The position numbers and the translations under genes were made by a program. A stretch of 64,000 nucleotides of DNA from Nereocystis luetkeana. Taxonomy: Eukaryota; Sar; Phaeophyceae; Laminariales; Laminariaceae. The stretch is taken from contig JARUPZ010000008.1 of NCBI GenBank assembly GCA_031213475.1, positions 9,491,076 to 9,555,075 on the forward strand. The letters are read 5' to 3'. Below the pieces are notes generated by a model. The model did no database searches and was not told the origin of the DNA. It saw only the letters and a program-made list of their open reading frames with translations. The first letter of the stretch is position 1. The number at the start of each line of letters is the position of its first letter. Of the stretch, positions 35,346-45,799 are shown one piece after another.

Positions 35346-37570
35346 TATAGCCGTCGACATATACAGCAGCACAACCAGTGCCCGCTCCAAGTCTTCCATC
35401 ATAGATCGAGCGATACATATTATGTGGTCACCAATCTACACCACATAGATCCTACAGTCAGTACGTTATTATACAGTAAGCAGCGCCACGTATACAATGC
35501 AAAGCTACGTCATCTTAGTCGATACCACAGCGGACGACATAATGACGAGTATTGTAGCTGGTATGAAAGAGATAGAACAAAACAAACAAAACAAATATAG
35601 AAGAAAACAACAAAATTGAAATTGAAGAAAGTAAACATAACAGCTGTCGTGCCCCTCTGCCCGGGACGAGACGATACTCGGAATAACGAGCTAAAGAAAT
35701 AACACCACTAATAATAAAGACCAGGTACAGAGTAAAACTCGTACCGGTATATTATTACGGGGGACCATAGTTAATCGGACCAAATATTGTTAGTGAAAAT
35801 GGTTCAATCTAAAGTTTTTTTTTGCATAGCATAGGTCCTACCTGGTATTAACTATGGTCCCGCGTAAAAATAAGAACGAATCAACGCAACTATTAAAATG
35901 GAGGCAGACCGGAGCACATCAGTAAACCACCCTCCAGGTAGCCGCAGAAGTTTGTGGCACGAATAGCATAGACAGTTAGTTGCTACATAGTCGTTCCTTT
36001 GCTACCCTGTCTACCGCCTCCGTACTGCTCTCGCCCACTAAGCCCCGCTCCCCGAGAGTATGCGTCGGATCATACGAAAGACGCAAATCAGGCTCGTCAT
36101 TCATCCGCACTGCAACAATCCAGTCAAAGAGAAGGTAGATAAAAACAAGTAGCAACCGAGAAAAAATATTTTTACAGAGGAAGACCACGTTCGAACCAGC
36201 TGCAGCAGTTGGCGGCACGAGGGTACAGGCGTGTTCCATTAGCTACTCGGGATGCAACCCTGCCTACCCACTTCTTCCTGCGTTCGTCCACCGCGGTTTC
36301 CCTCCTACTCCTCCTGTTACTCCCCTCTCCCCACTCCCTTGTCAAGTATTGAACTGCCCGCCAGGTCTCGGGTTCTCCTCGATAACCATCGTCCCGAATA
36401 TTTTAGTCGAATGTATAATCGCTCCCTGCTTTTCCTTGCCACGGCCCCGACCCGTAGTTCACGAATGGTCGTTCGATTTTTGTTGCAACGTCTCATCTTG
36501 AGAGTGTTCGCGTACCAGAGGACGTCATGGTCGGTATGAAGTCGGCGCTGGGAACCGATGACTCCCGAGACGACTTGGTGGTGAGATTTTCGAAGATAAG
36601 CAAAGTGCCCCGCTCTAAGGGCCCACGTCACCCCCCCTGAATAGCAGGGCTCCACAACCTTGGACTTCAGCCCTTATGCTGTCGGGCTGAATGGGGCTGT
36701 CGACGAATCATATAACTCCGGGCCAAACCGTTTCAGGCATGCGTGAATAAGACGGGTCCGTCGTTCGATTTCGAGCGAGAGGTCACAGCTTTTTTCGTGG
36801 ATAACGACAACTAGGTGCAAAAACTATACTCTTTGTTTGTACCTTTGGTCTGCTGCTTCGATGGCGAGCGGTGGAGCGAGGGTGGTCTGGTCTCTGGTGT
36901 TCGTAGAATCAAAGCGTTTGTCCTGTTTGAACAACATCCGATACGGTAAGGCCGGCTGGTTCGAAGGCGTTCACGATGACTATCATCATTCAAGCGAACC
37001 CTTCAGCCGACTTCGAAACACTTCCATGGTCAACCGCGTAAAACAAGCACCACACAGCCCTTGGTACGCATGCGATCGGCTCCTGCTCCTCTGCTCCGAC
37101 TACTCCAGTATCACCGAGTTGAATCGAACCCCTCGCGGTGGTTTTTTCGAGTACTGTACGATATGTTAAGCAGCAGCGAAGGACACGTTGAACAGAACGC
37201 AGCCCCGGCGTGACATCAAACCATTCCGTGTGCTCGCCGTCATCCATAGGAAGGTGAGCCCGCATGCCTTCGTAGAAATTGCGCGGTATTCGAAGCTTCG
37301 TTATTGGGCTATAGCGTGTTGGTGCCCCCCACAGCAGCTCTTCGGTTGACAAGCTCGTACGCTTTCTGCAGGTCAATGACGCACACGTACAGCAGTGGGG
37401 CGTAGAACATGTACCTCTCCATTCCGACCTCTTGCAACTGGCGCACGACCCAACAATATGCCGATCGTCGATCGTGGGAGTGTTCCTCTTGGAGTATTCC
37501 CTCTGTCTCGCAGTAGTTAGTTCAGTTGCTGATGCGGGACACGATGATTTTCAACAACACTTTGCCTGCG
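35346..37570 (-). pseudogene. Longest LINE copy: RT, C-terminal domain and 3' UTR (LN5)
   Basis: Read on the minus strand from 37570 downward: the VIDLQKAYELVNR box (about 37370), FYEGMRAHLPMDDGEHTEWF (about 37270) and GLR(S), then a frameshift to CVLFNVSFAAA. The catalytic YADD box is changed to FYAVDH (37024-37043), followed by SKSAEGFA, stop, and FEPAGLTVSD. The C-terminal part reads GGVTWALRAGHFAYLRKSHHQ and TTIRELRVGAVARKSRERL (36420-36640). About 200 bases are deleted near 36340 relative to LN11. The 3' UTR runs 36240-35346 and is split by a MITE at 35755-35867. It is inactive. Non-LTR elements copy by target-primed reverse transcription. Confidence 0.78.
35755..35867. mobile_element. 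MITE with TTACGG ends (M1b), inside LINE LN5
   Basis: Complete inverted ends. Interrupts the LINE 3' UTR on the minus strand. Contains CCTGGTA inserted after ggtccTA (35841-35847), absent from M1c. Confidence 0.8.
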
Positions 37571-37819
37571 TGGGCAACAAGCAAAATCCTTGTTGTGTAG
37601 GTATTGCAACCAGTTGTGCTCAGAAGAACATCCGCCACACTCAATCCTACATAGTAATAATATTATAGGCGCGAATAAAAATGGATGCTGTCACGGATCA
37701 TGTAAGGCTGGTATTAATAGTACGTGAGTGAATGTTTCTTGTTGGCGAACCCATTCTCAATTTGGTCAATTTCCGTTGTTGTCTGGACGACTCCATGTTC
37801 CACGCACAGTATTAATAGC

Positions 37820-37912
37820 ATATCGACGGCATGGATAAATTGGCGGCAGGAGTGGGGGCCAACACTGGTTTTACCGAATGCCGACGGGTAGAAAGAACGG
37901 TTTATTAAGCTG
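37820..37912 (+). mobile_element. LINE 3' end scrap (LN6)
   Basis: Short diverged match to the LINE terminus (ccaacactggtt...cgacgggtagaaagaacggttta). No coding part. Confidence 0.45.
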
Positions 37913-38009
37913 ACGACCAAACGCACATTTTGTGTTTTTCGAATTAATAATATGCCAGAAATTTTACGAAGGCTTCGCAGAATTCTGGATTCGTACGAAA
38001 CATACGTAT

Positions 38010-39215
38010 ATATATATAGAGACCGCGTTGTGGTCCACTGCAGCCAAAAAGGCGGGGAAGTGGTACCGGGGGATCCTTGAAGCAGCCGAACGGTTCATGG
38101 TGAGGTGGCACGAGGCTGAGGCTGAGATGAGTAGGCAGCGCCGCGCATCCGCCGTGGATGGTGCCCAAGGGAACGGGGGGGTAGGGGGCAACAGAAGAAG
38201 TGGCAGAAAGCCCGACCGAGGGAATGCGGAGAGGGGGGGGAACAGGAGGGGTAGAAGGGAAACGGCGGTAGACGAAAGTAGGAAGGAGATGGCAGACAGG
38301 GTAGCAAGGCACCAAGTCGACTAGGAAGTAGAACATGACCATACTACTAGTGCTACCAACTGGTGCAGCTGGTTCGAACGTGGTCTTCCCTTGTCTTCTC
38401 TTCTTGTTTTTGATTTTTTTCTTTCTTGCGCTGGCTCTCCGTGATTTTAATATATTTTTTTCTCTTCCTCTTCCTTTTCTGACTGATAAGCCGTACTGAA
38501 GGAGCCGTGTGGCGTGGTTGGAAGACGAACCTGCTCTGCTCGTTTCGTATTGTCTGACGCCAAGGGGCCGGGCATAGTTGACGAACCCAGGGCGGAGACG
38601 GCAGTCTGGGTAGCAAGGTACCAGGCGGATTAGCAGGGAGAACCTGGCTATACTACTCGTACGACAAGCTGCTGCCGCCACCTGGAAGGTGCTTTGGGCT
38701 TTGGTCTGCCTGTTATTTCCCCTTCGTTATTTTTCCTTGTTACTTGTTTCCTTGGTTCTTTGTCTTACTCTGTGTACAAGCAGTGGTGTTTTTTCTTTTG
38801 TTATTTTTCTTCTTTCTTTTTCTTCTCCAGCTCGTTGTTTTTCAAGTGTTGGCCACCTCGCCTGCGGGGGGGGGGCACGACAGATTGTTTCTCCTAGATT
38901 TTGCTTTCAATTTTTCCTTCTTTTCCTCTTTCGATTTGTCTACCTCGTTTTCGTGTTCTCTTTGATTGTTTCTTTTCGTTTCACTATTTCATAGATTGCG
39001 TATGTCGTGCCTGTCGTATCTAGTATGATGACATGGCTTTGCATTGCCCACTGCAGTGCACACTGCACAAGTGGCAACGTAGTATCTCTGTGGCGTAGCT
39101 TTGTGACCACAGAACTTGTATCTCTTCTAGGATTGAGGAATCGGCACGGACACTGGTTGTGCTGGATGTCGACGGGTAGAAAGAACTGTTTAATCTGAAA
39201 AACACACACACACAT
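38010..39215 (+). mobile_element. 5'-truncated LINE with C-terminal codons and full 3' UTR (LN7)
   Basis: Starts inside the LINE C-terminal domain (ETALWSTAAKKAGKWYRGIL..., frame open to the TAG at 38322-38324), with the glycine/arginine-rich end GNRRGRRETAVDESRKEMAD. The 3' UTR of about 890 bases ends in (CA)n at 39199-39213. It is almost identical over about 1.1 kb with LN15, which suggests recent movement. The amino-acid end has no assigned function. Confidence 0.78.
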
Positions 39216-39839
39216 ATAAATATATGTATTTTTCTTCTCCGGCTTCTCGACCGCTGTGAGCGAACCCTAAAATCCCTATTTGATCTTCAACTTGGTCTGG
39301 GACTCCGGACCTCTTCGCTTCCCTGCCACCGTGATTGCTTTTTCGACCGCTTTCCTCGAGGGTCGCGCGAGCCGGCCTCCGACGGGTGTTCTCCCGTGCG
39401 CGCGTCTCGGAGTCTAGGGCCACCGACGAGCGCGGCGACTCCGAACTTGAGGTGTATTAGCTGGGAAAAGGAGACACGGACGTTCTATTTTCGTGGTTCT
39501 GGAATTTGGTTTAGGTGCTGTATCTCCGCGAAGAGCTTCTTGTGACAGGCTTCATCTTACAGTAGTAGCTTTTGTCTCTCCGAGGTTCGATCTCTCGGTC
39601 TGGCTGATGCTACCGCTTTTTTCCGGCTGCTTTGCTTTGCGGGCCGCCCCCATCGGCCTGTTCGAACCCCTCGGTCCTGCCTTTCTCGGTGGATGCTTTC
39701 CCTCGCTCCTTCCTCTTCGCCGGACGACTACACGCGCCTTCTCGTGGTATCGCGCCGTTCTTGGTATCAGATCGTTGCATCTCCCGGTGATTATGCTTTG
39801 TTTGTGTTTTTGTAATTTTGATTTTGATAGCTCAGCGCG
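39216..39839. other. No gene identified
   Basis: A 131-codon plus frame from 39493 has no recognisable domain. Confidence 0.5.
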
Positions 39840-40215
39840 TCTTCTGTTTTCGCCGGTAGAATGGGATGAAGGTTGTTGGGGAGTATGAATTCGACCGGCT
39901 ATCGTTAGTTCGACAAGAAAAAACAACCAATCACATCGGAGTGTATTGCACAGGTGACCGTACATGCTCGGGCATTCCACTCCTACCACCGCTGAGTGAG
40001 GCGCATTGGAATACCAATAATACTGTTAATAACAACCACAACAGCAGCAGTAAAGTAGTTTAGAGGTAGGTGTTCTATTTCGAATATGTACGTACAAAGC
40101 TTTGTTTTCTCCGGTGGAATTGAGCGAAGGTTGTTGGCAAGTCGGCCGGGTGCTGTGAGTTCGATAAGAAAAACCTACCAATCGCATCCGAGGATACCAT
40201 ACACAGCAGACGTTT
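39840..40215 (+). repeat. Direct duplication of about 110 bases
   Basis: ttttcgccggtagaatggga.gaaggttgttgg...ttcgacaagaaaaaacaaccaatc at 39846-39935 recurs at 40107-40183 with differences; spacing about 262. Confidence 0.6.
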
Positions 40216-40471
40216 TATACTTTGAGAAAATTATCATATCCAGTCCAGATGCGAGGTCTATATTTACTATTAATAGTCAATAATTGGAGATACGGACCCA
40301 CTTTAAAAATACGGTCCTTCGTTCCAGGTATATAAAGGCCAAGTATTATGGGAAATTTTTGAGACGTTATTTCTGGCTTTTTCAGCGATCTCCGAAGCCC
40401 AAAAATCAGAACCATCTATTATGGGACAGGAAATCATCGATATTTTTTATCTCAGTTCCTGGAGGGGGCAA

Positions 40472-40525
40472 AAATCAGCAAAACCTCTCAGAACTGAGCT
40501 CAGTTCTGAGAGGTTTGGCTGATTT
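40472..40525. repeat. 54-bp near-perfect palindrome
   Basis: Arms of 27 bases meet at GAGCTC (centre 40498/40499) with one mismatch, aaacctctcagaactgag and its complement. No loop, so a cruciform is possible. Lies within the Harbinger-like element. Confidence 0.85.
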
Positions 40526-40675
40526 CTGAGAACTGAGATTTTTCGTATTTTGGGTGCTACATCTCACTACTACTGCCAGCCCACCTATCTACCTGCGCAC
40601 CTGCCACCCGTCACCCACCACGCGAAAGCATCAAGCCGACGGCGGGCGGTAACTACGGCGCTTGTGTAAAGAGAG

Positions 40676-40794
40676 ATGGCTTCTCCTTCACATGGGAGCA
40701 ATATTAGCGGTGGCAGCAGCAGCTGCAACAGCGGCACCAGCAGTAGCAGAAGCAGCAGCAGCACCGCCAGCAGCAGCAGCAGCAACAGCAGCAC

Positions 40795-40832
<38 letters not shown>

Positions 40833-41092
40833 GCAGCAGCGATGGCGACTCGATGTCGCCGGCGCTAATCCTCCCGTGTTTGGATGCTGAAACCACGCTC
40901 GCGGCCGCCGCTGCCTTCGCAACGTTTGAAGACGACGAGGAGGACGCTGAGACGCCTGCCGTAAAACGCTCGCGACGTGCCAAGCCACGCCCAGACTACA
41001 GAAAATCAACTTGGATGAAGATGCTACAGGCCGAAGCCAAGCTGTTGGACCCCACCTCAGACGAAGCCACTTTTATACAAAACCACTTTTAA
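40676..41092 (+). CDS. Polyserine protein inside the Harbinger-like element
   Basis: 138 residues. After a short start the protein is almost only serine (residues 10-58, encoded by AGC/CAG repeats). An acidic patch EDDEEDAE and a basic patch KRSRRAKPRP follow, then STWMKMLQAEAKLLDPTSDE and a stop after a short tail. The last segment resembles, in my reading, the start of Harbinger-type transposases, which would make this a truncated transposase N-terminus; that is an inference. No DDE residues are present. If translated, the basic patch could be a nuclear signal. The opposite strand reads polyleucine/polyalanine and is a shadow. Confidence 0.5.
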
Positions 41093-41209
41093 AAATCAGA
41101 ACCCATAATACACGTTATATATTTTCACCCACACTTTTCTGTAGCCCGAAAACTCACAAAATAAAAAGACAGAAATAACGTCTCAAAAATTTCCCATAAT
41201 ATTTGGCCT

Positions 41210-41682
41210 AAGATATTATGTTCGGCTGGGCGATATTTCCTGTTGAAAAACGCGTACCTGGTACAGTTGTTTCGGCGAGCACTACTGGAGGTAATCGAGG
41301 GTTGGAGACTGCTTGCTCAGACTGCAAGTACTCGCAGTATTTCGGAGTTTTGTGCTGCTGTACGTATACTGCTGACGCGTGTGTGTGCTACGCGTATATC
41401 CAACATGATTACTTTGGTATTCGCGCTATGAGACTACTGCCGATGTCAGCAGTACTTTGCGGTTGTTCTGTATTCTTGCCGATAGATACCAGGCACCAGG
41501 TATCTGTTTTCAGGTGTTCGATACTGGTCATACCCACGGTATCTCGATTACTGCCTGTTCTCAGGATTGAGTGCGATAATGCGCACACACTACGCGTCCT
41601 GTTCGGCCAGTAGTTTGGGCGTACACTGTAAGATGTTAGCTGCGGCAACCGACCGCAGCAGCAGCGATGCCCGCTACTACTC

Positions 41683-41713
<31 letters not shown>

Positions 41714-41903
41714 TGCCACTTTACAAGTTATGCTGCTGAATGCTGCTGCTGTTATCGCTTTCATGTGCCGGAGAGACCCTCTCTTCTGCACACTGTGACA
41801 GGCGCCGTTGGAAGTGGGTAGAGCTCGCCCTAGATAGGGGTGTGATATCGGCGTCGGTATTGGGTACTTACTTGGCAAATGGGCAGAAAAATGGCAGCAC
41901 TAC
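41210..41903. other. No gene identified
   Basis: Contains TACCTGGTA (41255), a doubled CCAGG motif (41491) and the CTG repeat. Confidence 0.55.
41684..41720 (+). repeat. CTG microsatellite
   Basis: About ten CTG triplets; the CAG/AGC repeat of the polyserine ORF (40712-40840) is a separate tract. Confidence 0.85.
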
Positions 41904-41905
41904 TA

Positions 41906-42010
41906 TTACGGGAGACCATAGTTAATAGGACCAAATATTGTTAGTAAAAATGGTCAAATATGTAGGTTTTTATGTACACCACAGGTCCTATTAACTATGG
42001 TCCCCCGTAA
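41906..42010. mobile_element. MITE with TTACGG ends (M1c), best copy
   Basis: Inverted ends TTACGGGAGACCATAGTTAA and their complement, flanked by TA at 41904-41905 and 42011-42012. This supports a TA target-site duplication (Tc1/mariner-like or Stowaway-like class). Confidence 0.82.
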
Positions 42011-42013
42011 TAC

Positions 42014-42053
42014 TATTCTTCTTCTTCTTCTTGTTCTTCTTCTTGTTCTTCTT

Positions 42054-42084
<31 letters not shown>

Positions 42085-42100
42085 TTATTATTATTATTAT
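42014..42100 (+). repeat. CTT/ATT microsatellite
   Basis: (TTC)n with TTG interruptions passing into (TTA)n, directly after MITE M1c. Confidence 0.9.
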
Positions 42101-42154
42101 CTACTACAGTACTACTATCGTAAACATCATCATCAAAATATTCTCAGTGAGAGT

Positions 42155-42270
42155 ATAAAAGAGACCTCGCAGAACTGAGATGATTTCTGCCCCCGCCAGC
42201 AGCAACTGAGCCCCGAATTAATTACCGATGATTTCCTGGCCCATAATTATATACCAGGTAGGCGGTTCTG
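42155..42270 (-). repeat. Inverted copy of the 40395-40500 segment
   Basis: On the minus strand it reads tcagaacc..., ttatgggccaggaaatcatcgg, ctcagttgctg, gggggcagaaatcatctcag, as at 40402-40500. TACCTGGTA is present here where the other copy has a plain TA. Confidence 0.6.
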
Positions 42271-42644
42271 ATATATGTGGGCTAAAGAGTGGACGGCTGA
42301 AACAGACAGCAATGATAACGTTCCACAAAAATGCTATTAATAGCAGGTAGGTATAAAAGTTGGTCTATAATTCGAGTAAGGCACATTACAAAAACTGAGA
42401 ACTGACACTCGGCATTGCCTTTTCTCTCAACCACTTGGCATTGCCCTGATCCCGTTCGCAACAATATCGAATGCTGTATTTAAGTCAACTGATCACACGA
42501 CTTGGTACTGAGGTATATTTTCCTCTCCGGAGCATGGGTGCCGGCGCATGGGTGCCGGCAGGCACCCATGCGTAGCCCTTGTACGTACCTACTCTTGTAA
42601 CAAGTCGATTCGTAAATTACTGCTGCAACAAGTATCGTTGTTGT

Positions 42645-43025
42645 TGTACAGTATTGTTGTTGTACATTATTGTTGTTGTTGTTGCTGTTCGTTGTTGTTC
42701 TCACGTTAGCTCTCTGACCAGGGAGTCCGTGGTCACACAAAGGTGCTGAAGCCCTAGGAAGATAAACAAAAAACAAAAAAAACGAAATTTGGCTGCCTAA
42801 AAATACACGAGACAAAGAAAGCGCACACAAGATAAAACCAATGTGCAAACTAAACTAATATGGCCGCAGGTGTATCCTCTCAACTATGACATAGAGTATC
42901 CCCGTTCCCGCCACTAATCAAGATGTGGCTGCTGACTACAGCGGCTGCTCTCTGGAGTGCTGCCTGCACCGTACGAAACGCGCTTTAGTCGTGAACACGA
43001 AAGAAAGAGGAACACACCTGTATAG
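42645..43025 (+). repeat. GTTGTTG-headed dispersed repeat C, copy 1
   Basis: Starts with (GTT)n, then ctctctgacca.ggagtccgtggtcac, ggtgct.gagccctaggaaga, gagataaaaccaatgtgcaaac and ends gaacacgaaagaaagaggaac. Copy 2 at 51000. Confidence 0.75.
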
Positions 43026-43167
43026 TGTCAGAGGTGCTGCTATTGCTGTGGTTGCATACCAGGTATTATAAGCCTGGTACATGGTATAGTGCACATTTTG
43101 AAACAGCAAACATGATTCCGACATGCGCTGTATGTACATAGATAGGTGTTAATCTTCCTACTTTTGA

Positions 43168-43855
43168 CCCCTTTTAGGATCGATCTTAACGACACCTATT
43201 TATTATTGTATTTCGTTTTTTCCTTAGACTTCGGCATTTCACCAAATTCAGCGAGGGTTGAATCTTATAGAGTAAAGTGCCTCCGTTGGCTCGGGAAATA
43301 CTCGTCCACCCGGCACGGAACCAACCGGCCCTACAGCAGCTGCGCTCGCGGAACCCATGCGTGCGGTGGCCCCACAGTCATCGGCCTGACTCGTAAGCAG
43401 GTGTCGGTGCCTTGGGGAGTCAAATGCATCACCAACTCGTCACGCAACAACGCCCAACGCTTGCCCAAATCGACAAAGTCTCAGCTATTGCTGTCACCGA
43501 GCTCAGTCGGTCGGCCACCTCGGTGCGGTCAACTTGTGAACTCGGTCACGAGAGCCCAGAAAGCTATTGCGCCTTCTGCGTTCGACCATGACTTGCGAGT
43601 GACCTTAGGAACGACCACTGTCAGCTCTGTGCGCTCGTGAGAGGTGGCACAGCTCGAGCGGTGGGGTTGCCCGATCCTTTACGGCCTTGAACCTAAATTT
43701 CCTGAACACCCCTAAAAACGTCGAGGCGACATTTTGGGGGGGTGAAGCTTTTCGGCTTTTTTCCCCGAAAATATGTCTGGAAAATACCGAAATTTCGGGA
43801 AAATACCGAAAAAAACTGAAAAACACTCGTCGTTAAGATCGACCCTTACGCAGTC
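43168..43855. mobile_element. Candidate DNA element with inverted GATCTTAACGAC ends
   Basis: ggatcgatcttaacgac (about 43178-43194) is mirrored by gtcgttaagatcgaccc (about 43830-43846). It encloses a 164-codon plus-strand frame (43146-43640) of unknown meaning and a GGGGGG-rich right part. A piggyBac MITE abuts it on the right. Confidence 0.4.
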
Positions 43856-43920
43856 CCGGTTTTGGGACAAACTACTCGAAATTTGAGTGGTTTGTTCCCA
43901 AAACGGGACTGCGGTTACTA
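43846..43920. mobile_element. piggyBac-type MITE (P3), eroded ends
   Basis: Central palindrome intact (gcagtcccggttttgggac and complement). TTAA follows at 43921; the terminal CCC/GGG bases are degraded. Confidence 0.68.
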
Positions 43921-43929
43921 TTAATCCCT

Positions 43930-44205
43930 TTTTGTGGGTTTTTTCACAATGTACATTGAACCGTTCTACCCTCCCGTCGACATCCGCCCAGCACAAGCAC
44001 TGTCCGTGACGACCGGTCAATTATGGAGAGAGAGATGCAAGCGATTTGTTTACGAACGTACACCACCACTGAGAAACTACGGCAGATCTTTCAGCAGTAT
44101 TCAGGGTAGGCAATTCAATGCCATGTCCTACAAATAGTAGTGCTGGATGCGACCGGCACGACGTACACATTCAATAAAAAAACATCGGATTTTTTTTTTT
44201 TCAAG
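43930..44205 (-). mobile_element. Diverged LINE 3' UTR fragment (LN8)
   Basis: Minus-strand terminus (cacaatgtacattgaaccg, cgtcgacatccg...) and the catgtccta / cggcacgacgtac segment, about 270 bases, clearly older than LN7 or LN15. A piggyBac-type MITE lies just upstream (43846-43920). Confidence 0.6.
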
Positions 44206-44324
44206 ATCAAAGTTTCGTGCCCCCGTAAGGGAGATGTGGCGGACAACACAGAACGAGGCGTAGGAGCGAAAATCCGGAAAACTCAGAACGAAAAAAACGG
44301 CTGTACGCTGTACGTCAGTAGGTA

Positions 44325-44662
44325 CGGTCGCTCCGGTGGTTCTCGAATTCTACTTGTTTGAGTCCTGGGTTCGAGCCCCAGGTGGGTCGGGCTTTGACTT
44401 TATTTGCAAAAAAAAAAGTAAAAAAGGATTCAATTGTTGAGAGCGCCTTGCAGCGTGGGTAGGCACAATTCGATGCCAGTCGACGAGGGAAAAAAAAGCT
44501 GAAATATTTTCGCGATAAAAATGAAGGCACGTACCGTAGCGGGAAGGGGGTAGAAGAGCCTGCTATGTGACCCCGGATCTGAGTTACGAGTTAGAAGGAG
44601 AGAGAGAAGAAGATGTGCGAAGATAATGAATGGGATGAGTGAAAAAAACAGAAAAAAAAGTA
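44325..44662 (+). mobile_element. SINE copy S2, A box deleted
   Basis: Full body and tail. In the head, ggtggttc runs straight into tcgaattc, so 12 bases containing the end of the A box are missing compared with S1, S4 and S5. B box intact. Confidence 0.78.
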
Positions 44663-44865
44663 CGTCCTCTGCAGTAGTACGTGTGTAGTCGATCCAGGTA
44701 AAAAAACGAATTTCCAAAAGACGCAATTAATTTCAATTTCCCACGAACATCATCAATTCATCATGCAATATATGGTACCAAGAACCAGGTACCTCCTAAA
44801 ATATTGAACGTATGTAAAGTATGTAAAATACGACGTGCTACCTCTGAGTGTCTTCTTCTTCCCAT

Positions 44866-44932
44866 TCATTATCTTCGCACATCTTCTTCTCTCTCTCCTT
44901 CCAACTCGTAACTCAGATCCGGGGTCACCTAG
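44866..44932 (-). mobile_element. SINE 3' fragment (S6)
   Basis: Matches only the SINE 3' end (cccattcattatcttcgcac through gatccggggtcac). Head missing. Confidence 0.65.
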
Positions 44933-44993
44933 TAAGTGTGTCTGTAAACGAATCTGTTATTTGTTACCAGATACCGTGATTTCTATTGCCAGT

Positions 44994-45412
44994 AGCCGGT
45001 CGCGCAGTCAGTCCCGTTTTGGGGACAAACCACTCAATTATCAAGTAGTTTGTCCCCAGAACGGGACTGCGGTCTTAAACGGGTTAACCTCGAATTCTCC
45101 TCGACAATGTTTTTGAGTCCTGGGTTCGAGCCCCAGGTGGGTCGGGCATTTGACTTTATTGGCAAAAAATTGAAATCAAAAGGATTCAATTGTTGAGAGC
45201 GCCTTGCAGCGTGGGTAGGCACAATTCGATGCCAGTCGACGAGAGAAGAAAAGGCAGAAATCTTCCCGCGATAAAAATGAAGGCACGTACTGTAGCGGGA
45301 AGGGAGTAGAAGAACCTGCTATGTGACCCCGGATCTGAGTTACGAGTTGGAAAGAGAGAAAGAAGAAGGTGTGCGAAGATAATAAATAGGATGAAAAAAA
45401 AAAAAAAAAAAA
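44994..45412 (+). mobile_element. SINE copy S3 split by a piggyBac-type MITE
   Basis: The head start (agccggtcgc) lies at 44994-45004. The rest resumes at TTAAcctcgaattc (45084 on). Other SINE copies have ggTTAAcctcgaattc there. The MITE at 45006-45083 thus sits in the SINE's own TTAA, with loss of about 20 bases at the left junction. Tail of 18 A. Confidence 0.75.
45006..45083. mobile_element. piggyBac-type MITE (P4), inside SINE S3
   Basis: Right end GGG then TTAA (45084-45087), which is the SINE's own TTAA. The left end lost its first bases. Confidence 0.75.
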
Positions 45413-45415
45413 CAC

Positions 45416-45640
45416 GCGTCGACACCCAACACAACCAGGTGTCCGTGATGGCTCTTCAATAGTATCAATCACAGCAAGCAATAATAGAAGAGATGGAGGC
45501 TCTGCAGTCTGCGGTCACGAAACTATTAATTAATACACCGAGATGTATGATTGTTTTGCAGTACCGTGGCCAGAATGGACAAAGCATTGACTGACACGTA
45601 ATCGTAATCGTATCGGGTACGACAGGAACGACCTATCTCG
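45416..45640 (-). mobile_element. Diverged LINE 3' UTR fragment (LN9), abutting a SINE tail
   Basis: Starts gtcgacacccaacacaacca, continues through a gtcacgaaactatt segment and ends in the cgggtacgacaggaacgac motif. The poly(A) end of the SINE at 45084-45412 touches it. Confidence 0.6.
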
Positions 45641-45799
45641 CCTATTCTTTGCTGCGTTGAATTCGGGAAAAACTCGAGAAAAAAACCGAAAACCTTCAGC
45701 ACAGCTTGCAGAACAAAAACACACGTATCATAGGACCACGTCCTATATTAATAGTTGCTATTATTTATATTACGGCGGGGCAAATTTAGTAGGATCTAT

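Larger units (their letters stand above)
40336..41209 (+). mobile_element. PIF/Harbinger-like DNA element with 39-bp inverted ends
   Basis: Bases 40336-40374 are matched in inverse at 41171-41209 with a single mismatch. The ends start (a)GGCCAAGTATTATGGG, similar in style to GGCC-starting Harbinger ends. TAA follows the right GGCC and AAA precedes the left one, a possible eroded 3-bp duplication. It encloses the polyserine ORF. It is 874 bp and too short to encode a full transposase. Confidence 0.68.

Noticed and set aside
40585-40983. Polyleucine minus-strand frame
   Set aside because: Antisense shadow of the CAG/AGC repeat in the polyserine ORF.
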